25,484 bases of DNA from Chloroflexota bacterium. Lineage in GTDB: Bacteria; Chloroflexota; UBA11872. The notes beneath the pieces were generated by a model. It searched no databases. It was not told where the DNA came from and saw nothing but the letters and a program-made list of their open reading frames with translations. This document shows, piece by piece, positions 7,209 through 15,086 of the stretch (the stretch's first letter is position 1; every line of letters begins with the position of its first letter). The stretch covers positions 1-25,484 of the forward strand of contig JAPOXI010000123.1 in NCBI GenBank assembly GCA_026707185.1. Direction: 5' to 3'. A program made the position numbers and the translations under genes.

Positions 7209-10200
7209 TCAGCGCGTCTGATACAGCGCATAGAGCGCCATGATGTCCGCCGGATGCGGAGCACAGTCGGCCTCGTAGGCATCGTTCATAACCGACGCTT
7301 GTTGATCCGTCGCGTGCGCGCCGGCGCCACCGCCGATGCCCAGCGAATGACCGGCCTCATGCAGAAACGACTGGAACGCCGAGTTTGGATCATCGCCGGC
7401 GTTGCCACAGAAGTTGAATGTCGCATCCGACGCGGGGCGCAGCAGCGGATCAGACTCAAACATTGACCTTCGAATAAAAACGTCTCCAGACTCATGCCGA
7501 TCCGCAATGGGTGTTCCATCGCTTCCGAGGAGCTCTACAACATGTGCCGAGTAACACATAAGGGCTTCAGGTTTTCTACGATCCCATAAGACTCTCCCCG
7601 ACGGACTCGTCACGATTGCACCGTCCTTCGTCTTGGGCCTGTACCAACAGTCAGTTCGATGCCCAATATATGATGAAATCTCTGTGAATACTCCCTGGCT
7701 CTCCAGATAGCCTTCCACACCGTCACGATCATTGAGCATCTTAATCTCGGTGGCCGCTTTATCGTCACGTTGAAGTTTGGCCACTCGTTCATTAATCGCA
7801 GTCTCAATAAAGTGTTCGACTAGGCCAACCAAATCTTCATGGCTATAATCGCTAAAGACTGGATTCGTCTTTAGGATCACATAGTGGTCAAGAATGTTGC
7901 TAGCAACTGTGTGGTAGTCGGTACATGGGTCGGTGTCTCGATCTATCGTGATCAAATCCGTCGTTACGGCGGCCTGCCAGCGATCGAAGGCTGCGGTGAT
8001 GAGTGAAACCCAGGTCTCGACTCTGTTGTCCAACAGAAACGTCGTCGTACAAATCTTGTACGAAAAGGTCGTGCCTGTGACCCGACTGGTCACCGGTACA
8101 CCAGCGACCCGACTGCCATCCGCTATTGGCTGGTCGGATACCCAGGCATAGGCATCCCTGGCGGCAAACACCCAGATGTCATCGTCGGCCGTATTGGCTG
8201 ATGGCCCCTCAGCCCGATAGACGAGCTGAATTGCGTAAACGACATTCGTGGCGAGATTACGAATTGCAAACGGGCTGGCCTTATTCTCCGCAGGGTCGCC
8301 AGTACTCTCAAGGAAGTCGGAGTTCCGTGGGGAGGAGGCGTTATGGCTGGCGTTAGACTTTCGGTTACGTAGGTCGTATTCACCCTGGCTATATGCAGCG
8401 CCCAGGATACTCCCAACCGAATTCCACTCAACCAAGACCTTACCGTTCCCAACGCCCGACGTGCTCTTGCCGTCCGCCTTGGTGATTGGCGTATCGATGA
8501 TAATGATCATATCGCTCTCAGCTGTTGCGCTGCTGCTCCTCCGCTTGGCTCTCACTTTGAAGCCGTAGGCTTTGTGGTTTCCGAGGCCAGTATCGGCTGT
8601 CGATCTGTAGATATCGTCGAGTTTTATCACCATTGTTGTGTTGGCGATCGTTCCCTTGACTTCGCTGAAGGTCGGTGATCGATTGGTCAAATTGTGCGTA
8701 GCGGAAACGGTGTAACTGTCGGCATCCGTGACGGGCGTCCAGCACAGGGTGATTTCTCGCCCTTCGTGCGGCGTCACATCGAGGTTCATGGGTTTGCCCC
8801 AGGCCGTCTTAGTTCCTGTCGTATACGGGCAAGTGGGCGTCACGGGGTTTCGCACGACCGGTCGCGTCCCGGTGTTGACTTCGACCACGGTGGTGGTCAC
8901 CCGGTGGTCGCTCGACCAGGCGCTACAGCTGGTCTTGCCGCCGGACCCATTGCAGGACTTGATCTTCACCACGTACGTCGTGCCGGGATCGCGGCCGGTC
9001 ACGCTGTAGCGATGTGGCGAGCTCTTGCCAACCCAGATCGTCCGGCTCTCGTCCCAGCTCGAGCCGCTCTTTCTTACCAGGATGCCGAAGCCCGTGAGAG
9101 CCCGCCCGCCGGTCTCCGCATGCGGACTCCAGCGCACCCGGAACGAGTTCGCCCCGATCTGGTCGGAGAGGATTGAATGCGGCGCCGCGGGCGTGCCTGG
9201 GACGGGTGGGGGCTCTGGCGTCGGCGTCGGCGTCGGCTTGGTCGTCCCGTCCTTGTTCGTCCAGCCACTGCAGCGGTTGGTCCCGTTGCAGGCCTGGATG
9301 CTGAACCGGTAGCCCGTGTTCGCCGCCAGCCCCCCGAACGTGCGGGCGCTGGTCTGCGCGTTCACCACCACCTCCGCGTTCGACGGCTCCGTCGCACCCT
9401 TCCGCCAGTGCCGCAGCCCGTAGCCCGTCAGCCCTACCCCGCCCGTGTCCTGCGGCGCGCTCCAGGTCACCCGGATCTGCGTCGTTTCCGCGGTGAACGC
9501 CTCCCACGTCGGCTTGTCGGGGCGGTCGATCGGCAGCGTCACCGAGGCCTGCGGCGACCAGCCCGAACAGCGGGAGTGGTTGGCCCCGTTGCAGGCCTTG
9601 ACTCGGAACCAATAGATGCGGTTGGGCGTCAACTCGTCATGGGTGTAGCGGCGCGTGCTCGCGCAGACCTTCTTCACGTGCGAGGAATCATCCCCCGGCC
9701 ACGACGCGCCGTCCTTGCGCATCACCACGCGATAGCCCGTCAGCGCCGTGCCCCCCGTGTTGCTCGGCGCCTGCCACTGCGCCGTGAATTCCCGCGCCTG
9801 GGGGTTCGGCGCCGTGGGCCGCGCCGGCGCGTGCGGCGCCGTCGCCTGCACGGTCACCGCCTGGCTGTACGCGTTTTCGTTGATCGTCAGCCCCGACCGC
9901 CGCACCACCGCCGTCACCGTCCCGCTGCCCGCCCAGCAGGCATGCACCGTGAAGCTCAGGTCCTGCGAGGTCACCCCGGATACGCGCTGCGTCTGGGAGC
10001 TCGTCCCACAGGCGCCGATCCCCAGCGTGCCGTTGTTGCGCGAGACGATCACGTCGTATCCCACCACCGTCGTCAGATTCGAGGCCGTCACCGTGAAGCT
10101 GTCGCTGCCCCCATACGTCAGCGACCCGCGCAACCCGCTGATCCGCACCTCCGCCACACTCTTCGGATCCGCCGCGCCCTCGCGCTCCCCCTCCTGCGCC

Positions 10201-10319
10201 CCCACCGGCCCCTGCCCGCCCAGCCAGGCCGCACATACCAGCAGCAAACCCGCCACCGCCGCCAGCGCCACCCGCCGCGCCGGCCACGCCCGAGCCCAAT
10301 GCACCAGGCGCCCGGACAT
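7209..10319 (-). CDS. Secreted multi-FN3 protein with C-terminal metzincin-like zinc peptidase
   Basis: The 1036-residue product (from ATG 10319; GTG 10322 also possible) has a signal peptide at ~15-42 ending GPVGAQE. A beta domain follows at ~55-160, then three clear FN3 modules (~160-265, ~268-362, ~375-480), each with a TGG.[AG]LTG[YF] motif, and a PTPTPTPEPPP linker before the third. One or two weaker FN3-like modules occupy ~495-720. The C-terminal ~250 residues are the peptidase: HEAGHSLG (H987, E988, H991), a further His at 1002, and SVMN with a possible Met-turn at M1011. The canonical metzincin third ligand position (HExxHxxGxxH) is Gly, so H1002 may serve instead. The end is PADIMALYALYQTR. 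The DNA for the C-terminal half is clearly AT-richer than the FN3 half. It is the first gene of the surface locus. Predicted role: extracellular proteolysis; substrate unknown. Confidence 0.88.
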   Translation of the reverse strand: MSGRLVHWARAWPARRVALAAVAGLLLVCAAWLGGQGPVGAQEGEREGAADPKSVAEVRISGLRGSLTYGGSDSFTVTASNLTTVVGYDVIVSRNNGTLGIGACGTSSQTQRVSGVTSQDLSFTVHACWAGSGTVTAVVRRSGLTINENAYSQAVTVQATAPHAPARPTAPNPQAREFTAQWQAPSNTGGTALTGYRVVMRKDGASWPGDDSSHVKKVCASTRRYTHDELTPNRIYWFRVKACNGANHSRCSGWSPQASVTLPIDRPDKPTWEAFTAETTQIRVTWSAPQDTGGVGLTGYGLRHWRKGATEPSNAEVVVNAQTSARTFGGLAANTGYRFSIQACNGTNRCSGWTNKDGTTKPTPTPTPEPPPVPGTPAAPHSILSDQIGANSFRVRWSPHAETGGRALTGFGILVRKSGSSWDESRTIWVGKSSPHRYSVTGRDPGTTYVVKIKSCNGSGGKTSCSAWSSDHRVTTTVVEVNTGTRPVVRNPVTPTCPYTTGTKTAWGKPMNLDVTPHEGREITLCWTPVTDADSYTVSATHNLTNRSPTFSEVKGTIANTTMVIKLDDIYRSTADTGLGNHKAYGFKVRAKRRSSSATAESDMIIIIDTPITKADGKSTSGVGNGKVLVEWNSVGSILGAAYSQGEYDLRNRKSNASHNASSPRNSDFLESTGDPAENKASPFAIRNLATNVVYAIQLVYRAEGPSANTADDDIWVFAARDAYAWVSDQPIADGSRVAGVPVTSRVTGTTFSYKICTTTFLLDNRVETWVSLITAAFDRWQAAVTTDLITIDRDTDPCTDYHTVASNILDHYVILKTNPVFSDYSHEDLVGLVEHFIETAINERVAKLQRDDKAATEIKMLNDRDGVEGYLESQGVFTEISSYIGHRTDCWYRPKTKDGAIVTSPSGRVLWDRRKPEALMCYSAHVVELLGSDGTPIADRHESGDVFIRRSMFESDPLLRPASDATFNFCGNAGDDPNSAFQSFLHEAGHSLGIGGGAGAHATDQQASVMNDAYEADCAPHPADIMALYALYQTR

Positions 10320-10444
10320 CACGCTTGCCCGGCCCCTGGGCGCGTGCCGCCGTCATCACGCCCCGATGTCGGGGCCTCCCCAGCGCGTCCAACCCGACCC
10401 GGGACCAACATGGGCGACCTCCCCGGCCGCCCACCGGCAATGCA

Positions 10445-10462
10445 TCTCTCGTTACAGAGAGA
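10445..10462. promoter_or_regulatory. Palindrome at the predicted start site of the surface-locus transcript
   Basis: TCTCTC-GTTACA-GAGAGA is a perfect 6+6 inverted repeat with a 6-nt centre. It lies directly downstream of the -10-like TAGGCT on the minus strand, so it would cover the transcription start: an operator position. It could instead form a small hairpin at the 5' end of the leader. Confidence 0.5.
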
Positions 10463-10491
10463 AGCCTAGTATGAACAACCGTGCATGCCAG
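10463..10491 (-). promoter_or_regulatory. Predicted sigma-70-type promoter of the surface locus
   Basis: On the minus strand CTGGCA (10491-10486) is separated by 17 bp from TAGGCT (10468-10463). Four of six bases match the -35 consensus and the -10 has the T-A-N-N-N-T form. The leader to ATG 10319 would be ~135 nt. Confidence 0.45.
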
Positions 10492-10492
10492 C

Positions 10493-10758
10493 GTCCACCC
10501 GACTCCCGCCACTCGGATCTCGGCGTCCAGCGCGGGGTTGACCGCTCTGCCCCGCCGGACCCGCGCCGGCCGTAGGCCTCAGCCCTGCGCCTGCCGGAAG
10601 GAATCCTTGCCGTATCCCCGTGCGCCCCACTCCCGCCACAACGCACTCCGCCGCACCTCAAGAGGTGCTTGGACAAGACTCCTTATGCGCACGGGACCGC
10701 CCATTCCGCCCCCGGTACCGCCCTTACACTGGTCCCCGAGTCCGGGCGGCCATTCGCA
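10493..10758. other. Intergenic region between divergent operons, no gene seen
   Basis: This GC-rich stretch separates the surface locus (minus) from the ABC exporter (plus). The open frames here on both strands are arginine/proline-rich translations without a recognisable domain or ribosome binding site. Only the two flanking promoters could be supported. Confidence 0.5.
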
Positions 10759-10786
10759 TTGCCAACCCGCAATGCCTCGCTAGGCT
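10759..10786 (+). promoter_or_regulatory. Predicted leaderless promoter of the ABC exporter operon
   Basis: TTGCCA (10759-10764), a 16-bp spacer and TAGGCT (10781-10786) precede ATG 10793 by only 6 nt. Transcription would begin at or next to the start codon, and no Shine-Dalgarno is present. Confidence 0.5.
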
Positions 10787-10792
10787 GAACGC

Positions 10793-11776
10793 ATGCCCCC
10801 CGACGTCTCCGTCCGCGACCTCGTCAAGCACTACGTCGTCCCCGAACGCGCGGGCGGCCTGCGCGCCTCCTTCCGCAGCGTGCTGCGCCGCAAGCACCGC
10901 CTCGTCCGCGCCGTCGACGGCATCTCGTTCGAGGTCGACCGCGGTGAAGTCGTCGGCTTCCTGGGCCCCAACGGCGCCGGCAAAACCACCGCCCTCAAGG
11001 TCCTCAGCGGTCTGCTGCACCCAACCGACGGCCAGGTCGATGTCCTCGGCTTCACCCCCTGGGACCGCCGTGCCGAGTACCTCTCCCGCATCACGCTCAT
11101 CATGGGCCAGCGCCAGCAGCTCTTCTGGGACCTGCCGGCCGCCGACTCGTTCCTCGTCAACAAGGCCGTTTTCGGCATCGACGACGCCGTCTACACGCGC
11201 ACCGTCAATCTGCTGACCGAGCTTCTCGACCTCGGCGATCTGCTCACCAAGCCCGTTCGCCAGCTTTCCCTCGGCGAGCGCATGAAGGTGGAACTCGCCG
11301 CCGGCCTGCTGCACACGCCCCGCGTGCTCTTCCTGGACGAGCCGACCATCGGCCTGGACGTGACGATGCAGCAGCGGATCCGCGAGTTCGTCACCGCCTA
11401 CAACGCCGAAACCGGCGCCACGGTGCTGCTCACCAGTCACTACATGGCCGACGTCAAGGCGCTCGCCCGTCGCGTCATCGTCATCGATCAGGGCAAGCTG
11501 CTGTACGACGGCGCGCTCGACGGCCTCGTCCGGCGCTACGCCCCCCACAAGACCATCACCGTCCACCTGGAACGGCCGGCTGACCTGCCTGACCTGAACG
11601 GCCAGGCCGAAGTCCTGAGTGTTGAGGGTCTCCAGGTCAGCGTCCGCGCCGGCAAGGACGACGCCCCCGAAGTCACCGGCCGCCTTCTGACTCAACTCCC
11701 CATCGCCGACCTCAGCGTCGAGGATCCGCCCCTCGAGGAAGTCATCGACCAGGTCTTCCGCGGGGAAGGCCCGTGA
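10793..11776 (+). CDS. ABC-2 exporter, ATP-binding subunit
   Basis: The 327-residue ATPase has Walker A GPNGAGKTT (58-66), the signature LSLGERMKVEL (from 158), Walker B VLFLDEP (178-184), a D-loop GLDV and the H-switch H216 in TSHYMAD. The C-terminal ~90 residues form a small extra beta domain typical of drug- or polysaccharide-type ABC-2 ATPases. It would power export through the two membrane proteins encoded next: the following GTG overlaps its stop as GTGA. The N-terminal segment VVPERAGGLRASFRSVLRRKHRLVRAV is characteristic of the ATPases paired with PF06182 permeases (family recall). The substrate cannot be told from sequence. Confidence 0.93.
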   Translation: MPPDVSVRDLVKHYVVPERAGGLRASFRSVLRRKHRLVRAVDGISFEVDRGEVVGFLGPNGAGKTTALKVLSGLLHPTDGQVDVLGFTPWDRRAEYLSRITLIMGQRQQLFWDLPAADSFLVNKAVFGIDDAVYTRTVNLLTELLDLGDLLTKPVRQLSLGERMKVELAAGLLHTPRVLFLDEPTIGLDVTMQQRIREFVTAYNAETGATVLLTSHYMADVKALARRVIVIDQGKLLYDGALDGLVRRYAPHKTITVHLERPADLPDLNGQAEVLSVEGLQVSVRAGKDDAPEVTGRLLTQLPIADLSVEDPPLEEVIDQVFRGEGP

Positions 11777-12579
11777 TCGTCCGCCGCACCACCCTGGCCG
11801 GCGCGCTGGCTCTCACCCGAGCCGAATTGGCCGACATGTTCCAGTACCGGGTGGTGCTGTTCCTGTACTCGCTCTGGGAAGTCGTCCACCCCATCGTCTA
11901 CCTGGCCGTCTGGGGCGCCATTGCCGGCGAGGGCGACGTCGGCGGCCTGCGCCTCAGCGACTTCGCCGCCTACTACCTCACCTTCATGCTGGTGTCGCAC
12001 GTAACCGCCGCCATCGAGATATACACCTTCGGTCCGATGATCCAGCAGGGCCAGCTCTCGCCCCACTTGCTACGCCCCATGAACCCGGTCTGGGTCGCCG
12101 CCGCCCGCAACATCTCCTACAAGAGCGTCAGCATGCTGCTGCTGATCCCCGTCTGGATCGGGCTCGTCATCATCCTGCGGCCCTCGTTCACGATCACCGC
12201 CACCAGCGTGCCCCTATTCCTGGTGGCACTCGTCGTGGCTGCCCTTCTTTCCTTCCTCGTCGGAACCACCTTCGCCCTCCTGGCCTTCTGGACCACCCGC
12301 TCGTTCTCCTTCTGGGAGATCTGGATTGGCCTCACCTTCCTGCTCGGCGGCCAGGTCGCGCCCGTCGAGCTCCTCCCCGGCTTCGTCCAGAATCTGGCCA
12401 CCGCCCTCCCCATGCGCTACACCCTCGGCTTCCCCATCGAGGTTCTGCTCAACCGCCTCGACCCCGGAGAGTTGGCCCTCGGCTTCGCCCTCCAGTTCGC
12501 CTGGCTCATCGCCGCCGCCCTGATCGTGCGCGCCGTCTGGCGTGCCGGCATCCGCCAGTACTCCGCCGTGGGCGCCTGA
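11773..12579 (+). CDS. ABC-2 exporter permease 1 (PF06182-like)
   Basis: The 268-residue protein has about six hydrophobic segments and no ATPase motif. It starts at GTG 11773, overlapping the ATPase stop by four bases. Features such as ALTRAELADMFQYRVVLFLYSLWE near the N-terminus, the cytoplasmic-loop motif GQLSPHLLRPMNP and the late segment LPGFVQNLATALPMRYTLGFP fit the ABC2_membrane_6 family, in which two related half-permeases pair with one ATPase. I expect a heterodimer with the product of the next gene. The substrate is unknown. Confidence 0.88.
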   Translation: MIVRRTTLAGALALTRAELADMFQYRVVLFLYSLWEVVHPIVYLAVWGAIAGEGDVGGLRLSDFAAYYLTFMLVSHVTAAIEIYTFGPMIQQGQLSPHLLRPMNPVWVAAARNISYKSVSMLLLIPVWIGLVIILRPSFTITATSVPLFLVALVVAALLSFLVGTTFALLAFWTTRSFSFWEIWIGLTFLLGGQVAPVELLPGFVQNLATALPMRYTLGFPIEVLLNRLDPGELALGFALQFAWLIAAALIVRAVWRAGIRQYSAVGA

Positions 12580-12581
12580 CC

Positions 12582-13367
12582 GTGCGCATTCTCCGGATCG
12601 TTTCCGCCTTCCTGAGGGCCGCGATCCTGAAGGAAACCGCCTACCGCGCCGAACTGGTGGGCAACCTCTTCCGTAGCGTCATCGGCATCGGGGTCGCCAT
12701 CGGCGGCCTGGCGGTCGTCTTCTCTCACACCAGCGAGCTCAGCGGCTGGCGCCTCGAACAGGCCATGGTCCTGCTCGGCGTCTACTACCTGGTCCAGGGC
12801 ATCGTCCAGACCGCCCTCAGCCCCAGCCTCAACGAGGTCGTCTCCGAGGTCCGCAAAGGCACCTTTGACTACGTTCTATTGAAGCCCGTCCCCTCCCTGC
12901 TCCTCTCCAGCACCCGCCGCTTCGTCGTCTGGCACATCGCCGACGTGATGCTGGGCGCAGCAATCATCGCCATCGGCCTGATCCGCCTCGAAGCCCAGAT
13001 CACGGTTGGCGTCGCTGCCGTCTTCGTTGGCGTCATGGTCGGCGGCGTAGCCATCGTCTTCTCGATCTGGCTGGCGCTCACCACCCTGGTCTTCTGGTTC
13101 GTCCGCGTCGAGAACATCACCATGATCTTCCAGCTCTTCTTCGACACCGGCCGCTACCCCGTCGAGATCTACCCCTTTTGGCTGCGCCAGCTCTTGACCT
13201 TCGTCTTCCCCGTCGCCTTCATCACCACCGTCCCCGCCCAGACCATCACCGGCCGCGAACCCCTGGTCGCCATCTGGCTGGCGCCCCTCATCGGCGCCCT
13301 GGCGTTGCTCGCCGCCGCCCGCTTCTGGCGCATCGGCCTCAGCCGCTACACCAGCGCCTCAAGTTGA
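12582..13367 (+). CDS. ABC-2 exporter permease 2 (PF06182-like)
   Basis: The 261-residue membrane protein starts at GTG 12582, two bases after the previous stop. It contains the family loop EVVSEVRKGTFDYVLLKPVP, parallel to GQLSPHLLRPMNP in its partner, and FDTGRYPVEIYPFWLRQLLTFVFPVAF, a hallmark of the second half-permease of PF06182 pairs. About six hydrophobic segments are visible. Its 3' end overlaps the convergent UDG gene by nine bases (13359-13367). Confidence 0.88.
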   Translation: MRILRIVSAFLRAAILKETAYRAELVGNLFRSVIGIGVAIGGLAVVFSHTSELSGWRLEQAMVLLGVYYLVQGIVQTALSPSLNEVVSEVRKGTFDYVLLKPVPSLLLSSTRRFVVWHIADVMLGAAIIAIGLIRLEAQITVGVAAVFVGVMVGGVAIVFSIWLALTTLVFWFVRVENITMIFQLFFDTGRYPVEIYPFWLRQLLTFVFPVAFITTVPAQTITGREPLVAIWLAPLIGALALLAAARFWRIGLSRYTSASS

Positions 13368-14045
13368 ATCCGCGGCCAACTCCCGCGCTCGATCCAAAAC
13401 CGCGTCCAACATCGCCGGCGTCAGCCGCCTCGTAAACGTGTTCTGCTGGCTCGGGTGATACGCCCCCAGCAGCGTCCACTCACCCACCGCCGCTTCCACC
13501 CCGTGCCCAAACCTCGGCGCCGGCCGCGGCACCGCCATACCCCGGTCCCTGAACACCCGCAACAACTGTCGCCACGCCTCCCCGCCCAACGCCACCGCCA
13601 CTCGAGCCCGCGGCAACAGATCAAGCTCCGCCTCCAGCCACGGCCGGCACTCGGCTCGCTCGCTGGCCGACGGTTTGTTGGCCGGTGGCGCGCACCGAAC
13701 GATCGCCGTCACGAACGCGTCTCGCATCTCCAGCCCGTCGCCCCGCTGCCGGCTCTCCGCCTGGCTGGCGAACCCGGCCCGATGCAGCGCCCCAAACAGA
13801 AAGTCGCCCGACCGGTCCCCCGTAAACACTCGCCCGGTCCGATTCCCCCCATGCGCAGCCGGCGCCAGCCCAACCAGCAGCACCCGCGCCTTCGGATTCC
13901 CAAACCCGGCCACCGGCCTGCCCCAATACGTCTGGTCCCTGAACGCTGCCCGCTTCGTCCGCGCCGCCTCTTCCCGCCAGGCCACCAGCCGCGGACAGCG
14001 TCGGCAGCTTTCAATCTGCTCCGCCAGTGCCGCCAGTTCCTTCAC
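13359..14045 (-). CDS. Uracil-DNA glycosylase, family 5 (UDGb type)
   Basis: The 228-residue enzyme removes uracil, and in this family often other deaminated bases, from DNA as the first step of base-excision repair. Motif A is GLAPAAHGGNRTGRVFTGD (59-77) and motif B is HPSQQNTFTRRLT (197-209), matching the UDGb pattern rather than family 4 (GEAPG). Four cysteines (C14, C17 in SCRRCPR; C118; C133) are placed as ligands of the 4Fe-4S cluster. Motif A has Ala where other families carry an acidic catalytic residue, which is normal in family 5. Its start overlaps the upstream hydrolase stop as ATGA, so the two are translated from one message. Confidence 0.92.
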   Translation of the reverse strand: MKELAALAEQIESCRRCPRLVAWREEAARTKRAAFRDQTYWGRPVAGFGNPKARVLLVGLAPAAHGGNRTGRVFTGDRSGDFLFGALHRAGFASQAESRQRGDGLEMRDAFVTAIVRCAPPANKPSASERAECRPWLEAELDLLPRARVAVALGGEAWRQLLRVFRDRGMAVPRPAPRFGHGVEAAVGEWTLLGAYHPSQQNTFTRRLTPAMLDAVLDRARELAADST

Positions 14046-14971
14046 GCTGCCGATGCTGTCCTCGTCACCCGCTTCAGGAACGGCCGCGCCAGCGCCAGCA
14101 ACTCCTCCGGCCGCTCCTCCTGAACCAGGTGTCCGGCCCTCTCCACTAGGCGCATTTCCGCGTCCCGAAACTGCCCCGCCAGCGCCTCCGCTTGTGACGA
14201 ATCTGCCGTCCGATCCGCTTCACCCCACACCAGCAACACCGGACAGCGCGTCGACGCGATGGCCCCCGCATAGTTGGCCGGATCCACGCCTTGGAACATC
14301 GCCGGCAGCGCCTCCATAAACCCCGGGCTCCCGTACGGCAGGTACTGCCGGTCCACGTCGGCCTCCGTCACCCCCCAGGGGTTATAGCGTCCCAGCATCT
14401 GGCCGATTCGCACATACCAGCGCTGCGAGTACAGCAACCGCCCCATCGCCGCCGACTGCGCCGGAAGCAGCGTGCCCAGCTTGATCGACCAGGTGATATA
14501 CCGACCCGCCACCAGGAATGGATCAACCAGCACAAGCCCCAGCACACGCTCTGGGTACGCGGCCGCCAGGGAAACCGCGGGCTGGGCTCCGGCCGAACTT
14601 GTAAACACGACAACCCGCGACAGCTGGTTCGCGTCCAGCCACTCCACCAGCCGCGCCGCCTGCGCGGCCCCGTCGTACTGCGCGTCCGCCGGCTTGTCGG
14701 ACAGGCCATGCCCCAGCGGATCCAGCCAGTGCACCCGGTATTCGCTGGCCAGGTCCGGCGTCACAAACTCCCACGTGCGGCTGTTCCCGGCGAAGCCCGG
14801 CAGCAGCACCAGGTCGGGGCCTTCACCAAACGTTCGGCTGTACCAGCGGCCCTCGCGCAGCGGAGTGCGTCGCCCATCCTCCAGGTGATCCGTAATGTCA
14901 TACGGCTCCGGCCGGCCGCGAAACGCAAACCACGCCGCCACCAGCGCTGCGGCAACCGCCAGCTTGCCCAC
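14042..14971 (-). CDS. Alpha/beta-fold hydrolase with N-terminal membrane anchor
   Basis: Starting at GTG 14971 (GGGAG seven bases upstream) the product has 309 residues; an upstream extension to 15094 would run into rpsF and is unlikely. Residues ~4-17 are hydrophobic (signal anchor). The core has the oxyanion-side motif LLPGFAGNSRTW (from 56), the LDPLGHGLSDKP strand (83-94), a nucleophile elbow TSSAG with Ser126 (the first Gly of GxSxG replaced by Thr), the acid region VWGEADRT and the catalytic His in ERAGHLVQEERP. It is therefore a probable serine hydrolase (esterase, lipase or haloalkane/C-C hydrolase group); the substrate is not predictable. It overlaps the UDG gene by four bases, which suggests shared expression, not shared function. 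Confidence 0.88.
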   Translation of the reverse strand: MGKLAVAAALVAAWFAFRGRPEPYDITDHLEDGRRTPLREGRWYSRTFGEGPDLVLLPGFAGNSRTWEFVTPDLASEYRVHWLDPLGHGLSDKPADAQYDGAAQAARLVEWLDANQLSRVVVFTSSAGAQPAVSLAAAYPERVLGLVLVDPFLVAGRYITWSIKLGTLLPAQSAAMGRLLYSQRWYVRIGQMLGRYNPWGVTEADVDRQYLPYGSPGFMEALPAMFQGVDPANYAGAIASTRCPVLLVWGEADRTADSSQAEALAGQFRDAEMRLVERAGHLVQEERPEELLALARPFLKRVTRTASAA

Positions 14972-15004
14972 TCGAGTTCTCCCTCGGTCTTCCGTGCCTC
15001 TCCC

Positions 15005-15042
15005 TATGCTAGGCTTCAGCTTCACAGCCCGTCGCCACGGGC
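15005..15042 (+). promoter_or_regulatory. rpsF promoter region and leader hairpin
   Basis: TATGCT (15005-15010) and TAGGCT (15010-15015) are overlapping -10-like elements; no good -35 was seen. A perfect hairpin GCCCGT-CGCC-ACGGGC (15027-15042) follows in the leader, with a CCG a few bases later. In many bacteria the S6:S18 pair represses its own operon by binding an rpsF leader hairpin with a bulged CCG; this hairpin is a candidate only. Confidence 0.4.
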
Positions 15043-15086
15043 CTGCCGTTGCGCGACGCAAACCACCCACCGAGAACAGTCCGCCT

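Larger units (their letters stand above)
3079..7260 (-). repeat. Decayed tandem duplication: two propeller-LRR units, each behind a peptidase C-terminus
   Basis: The unit made of the peptidase tail plus propeller-LRR gene occurs at ~5182-7260 (intact) and ~3079-5131 (peptidase deleted, propeller-LRR frameshifted). Matching ends, matching blade order and long stretches of near-identical DNA support direct tandem duplication rather than independent recruitment. The first base differences already separate the copies throughout, so the event is not recent. Confidence 0.8.

Noticed and set aside
8760..10160. Internal direct repeats in the FN3 part as a mobile or recombination element
   Set aside because: They follow protein-module boundaries and conserve amino acids more than bases, as expected for FN3 modules.
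9177..10469. 430-codon open frame on the plus strand opposite the FN3 peptidase gene
   Set aside because: The product is almost wholly Arg/Pro/Ala, has no recognisable motif, and is explained by the codon bias of the gene on the other strand.
10724..11695. 323-codon open frame antisense to the ABC ATPase
   Set aside because: The sense frame has all ABC motifs; the antisense product, rich in Asp, Glu, Gly and Val, is a mirror of it.
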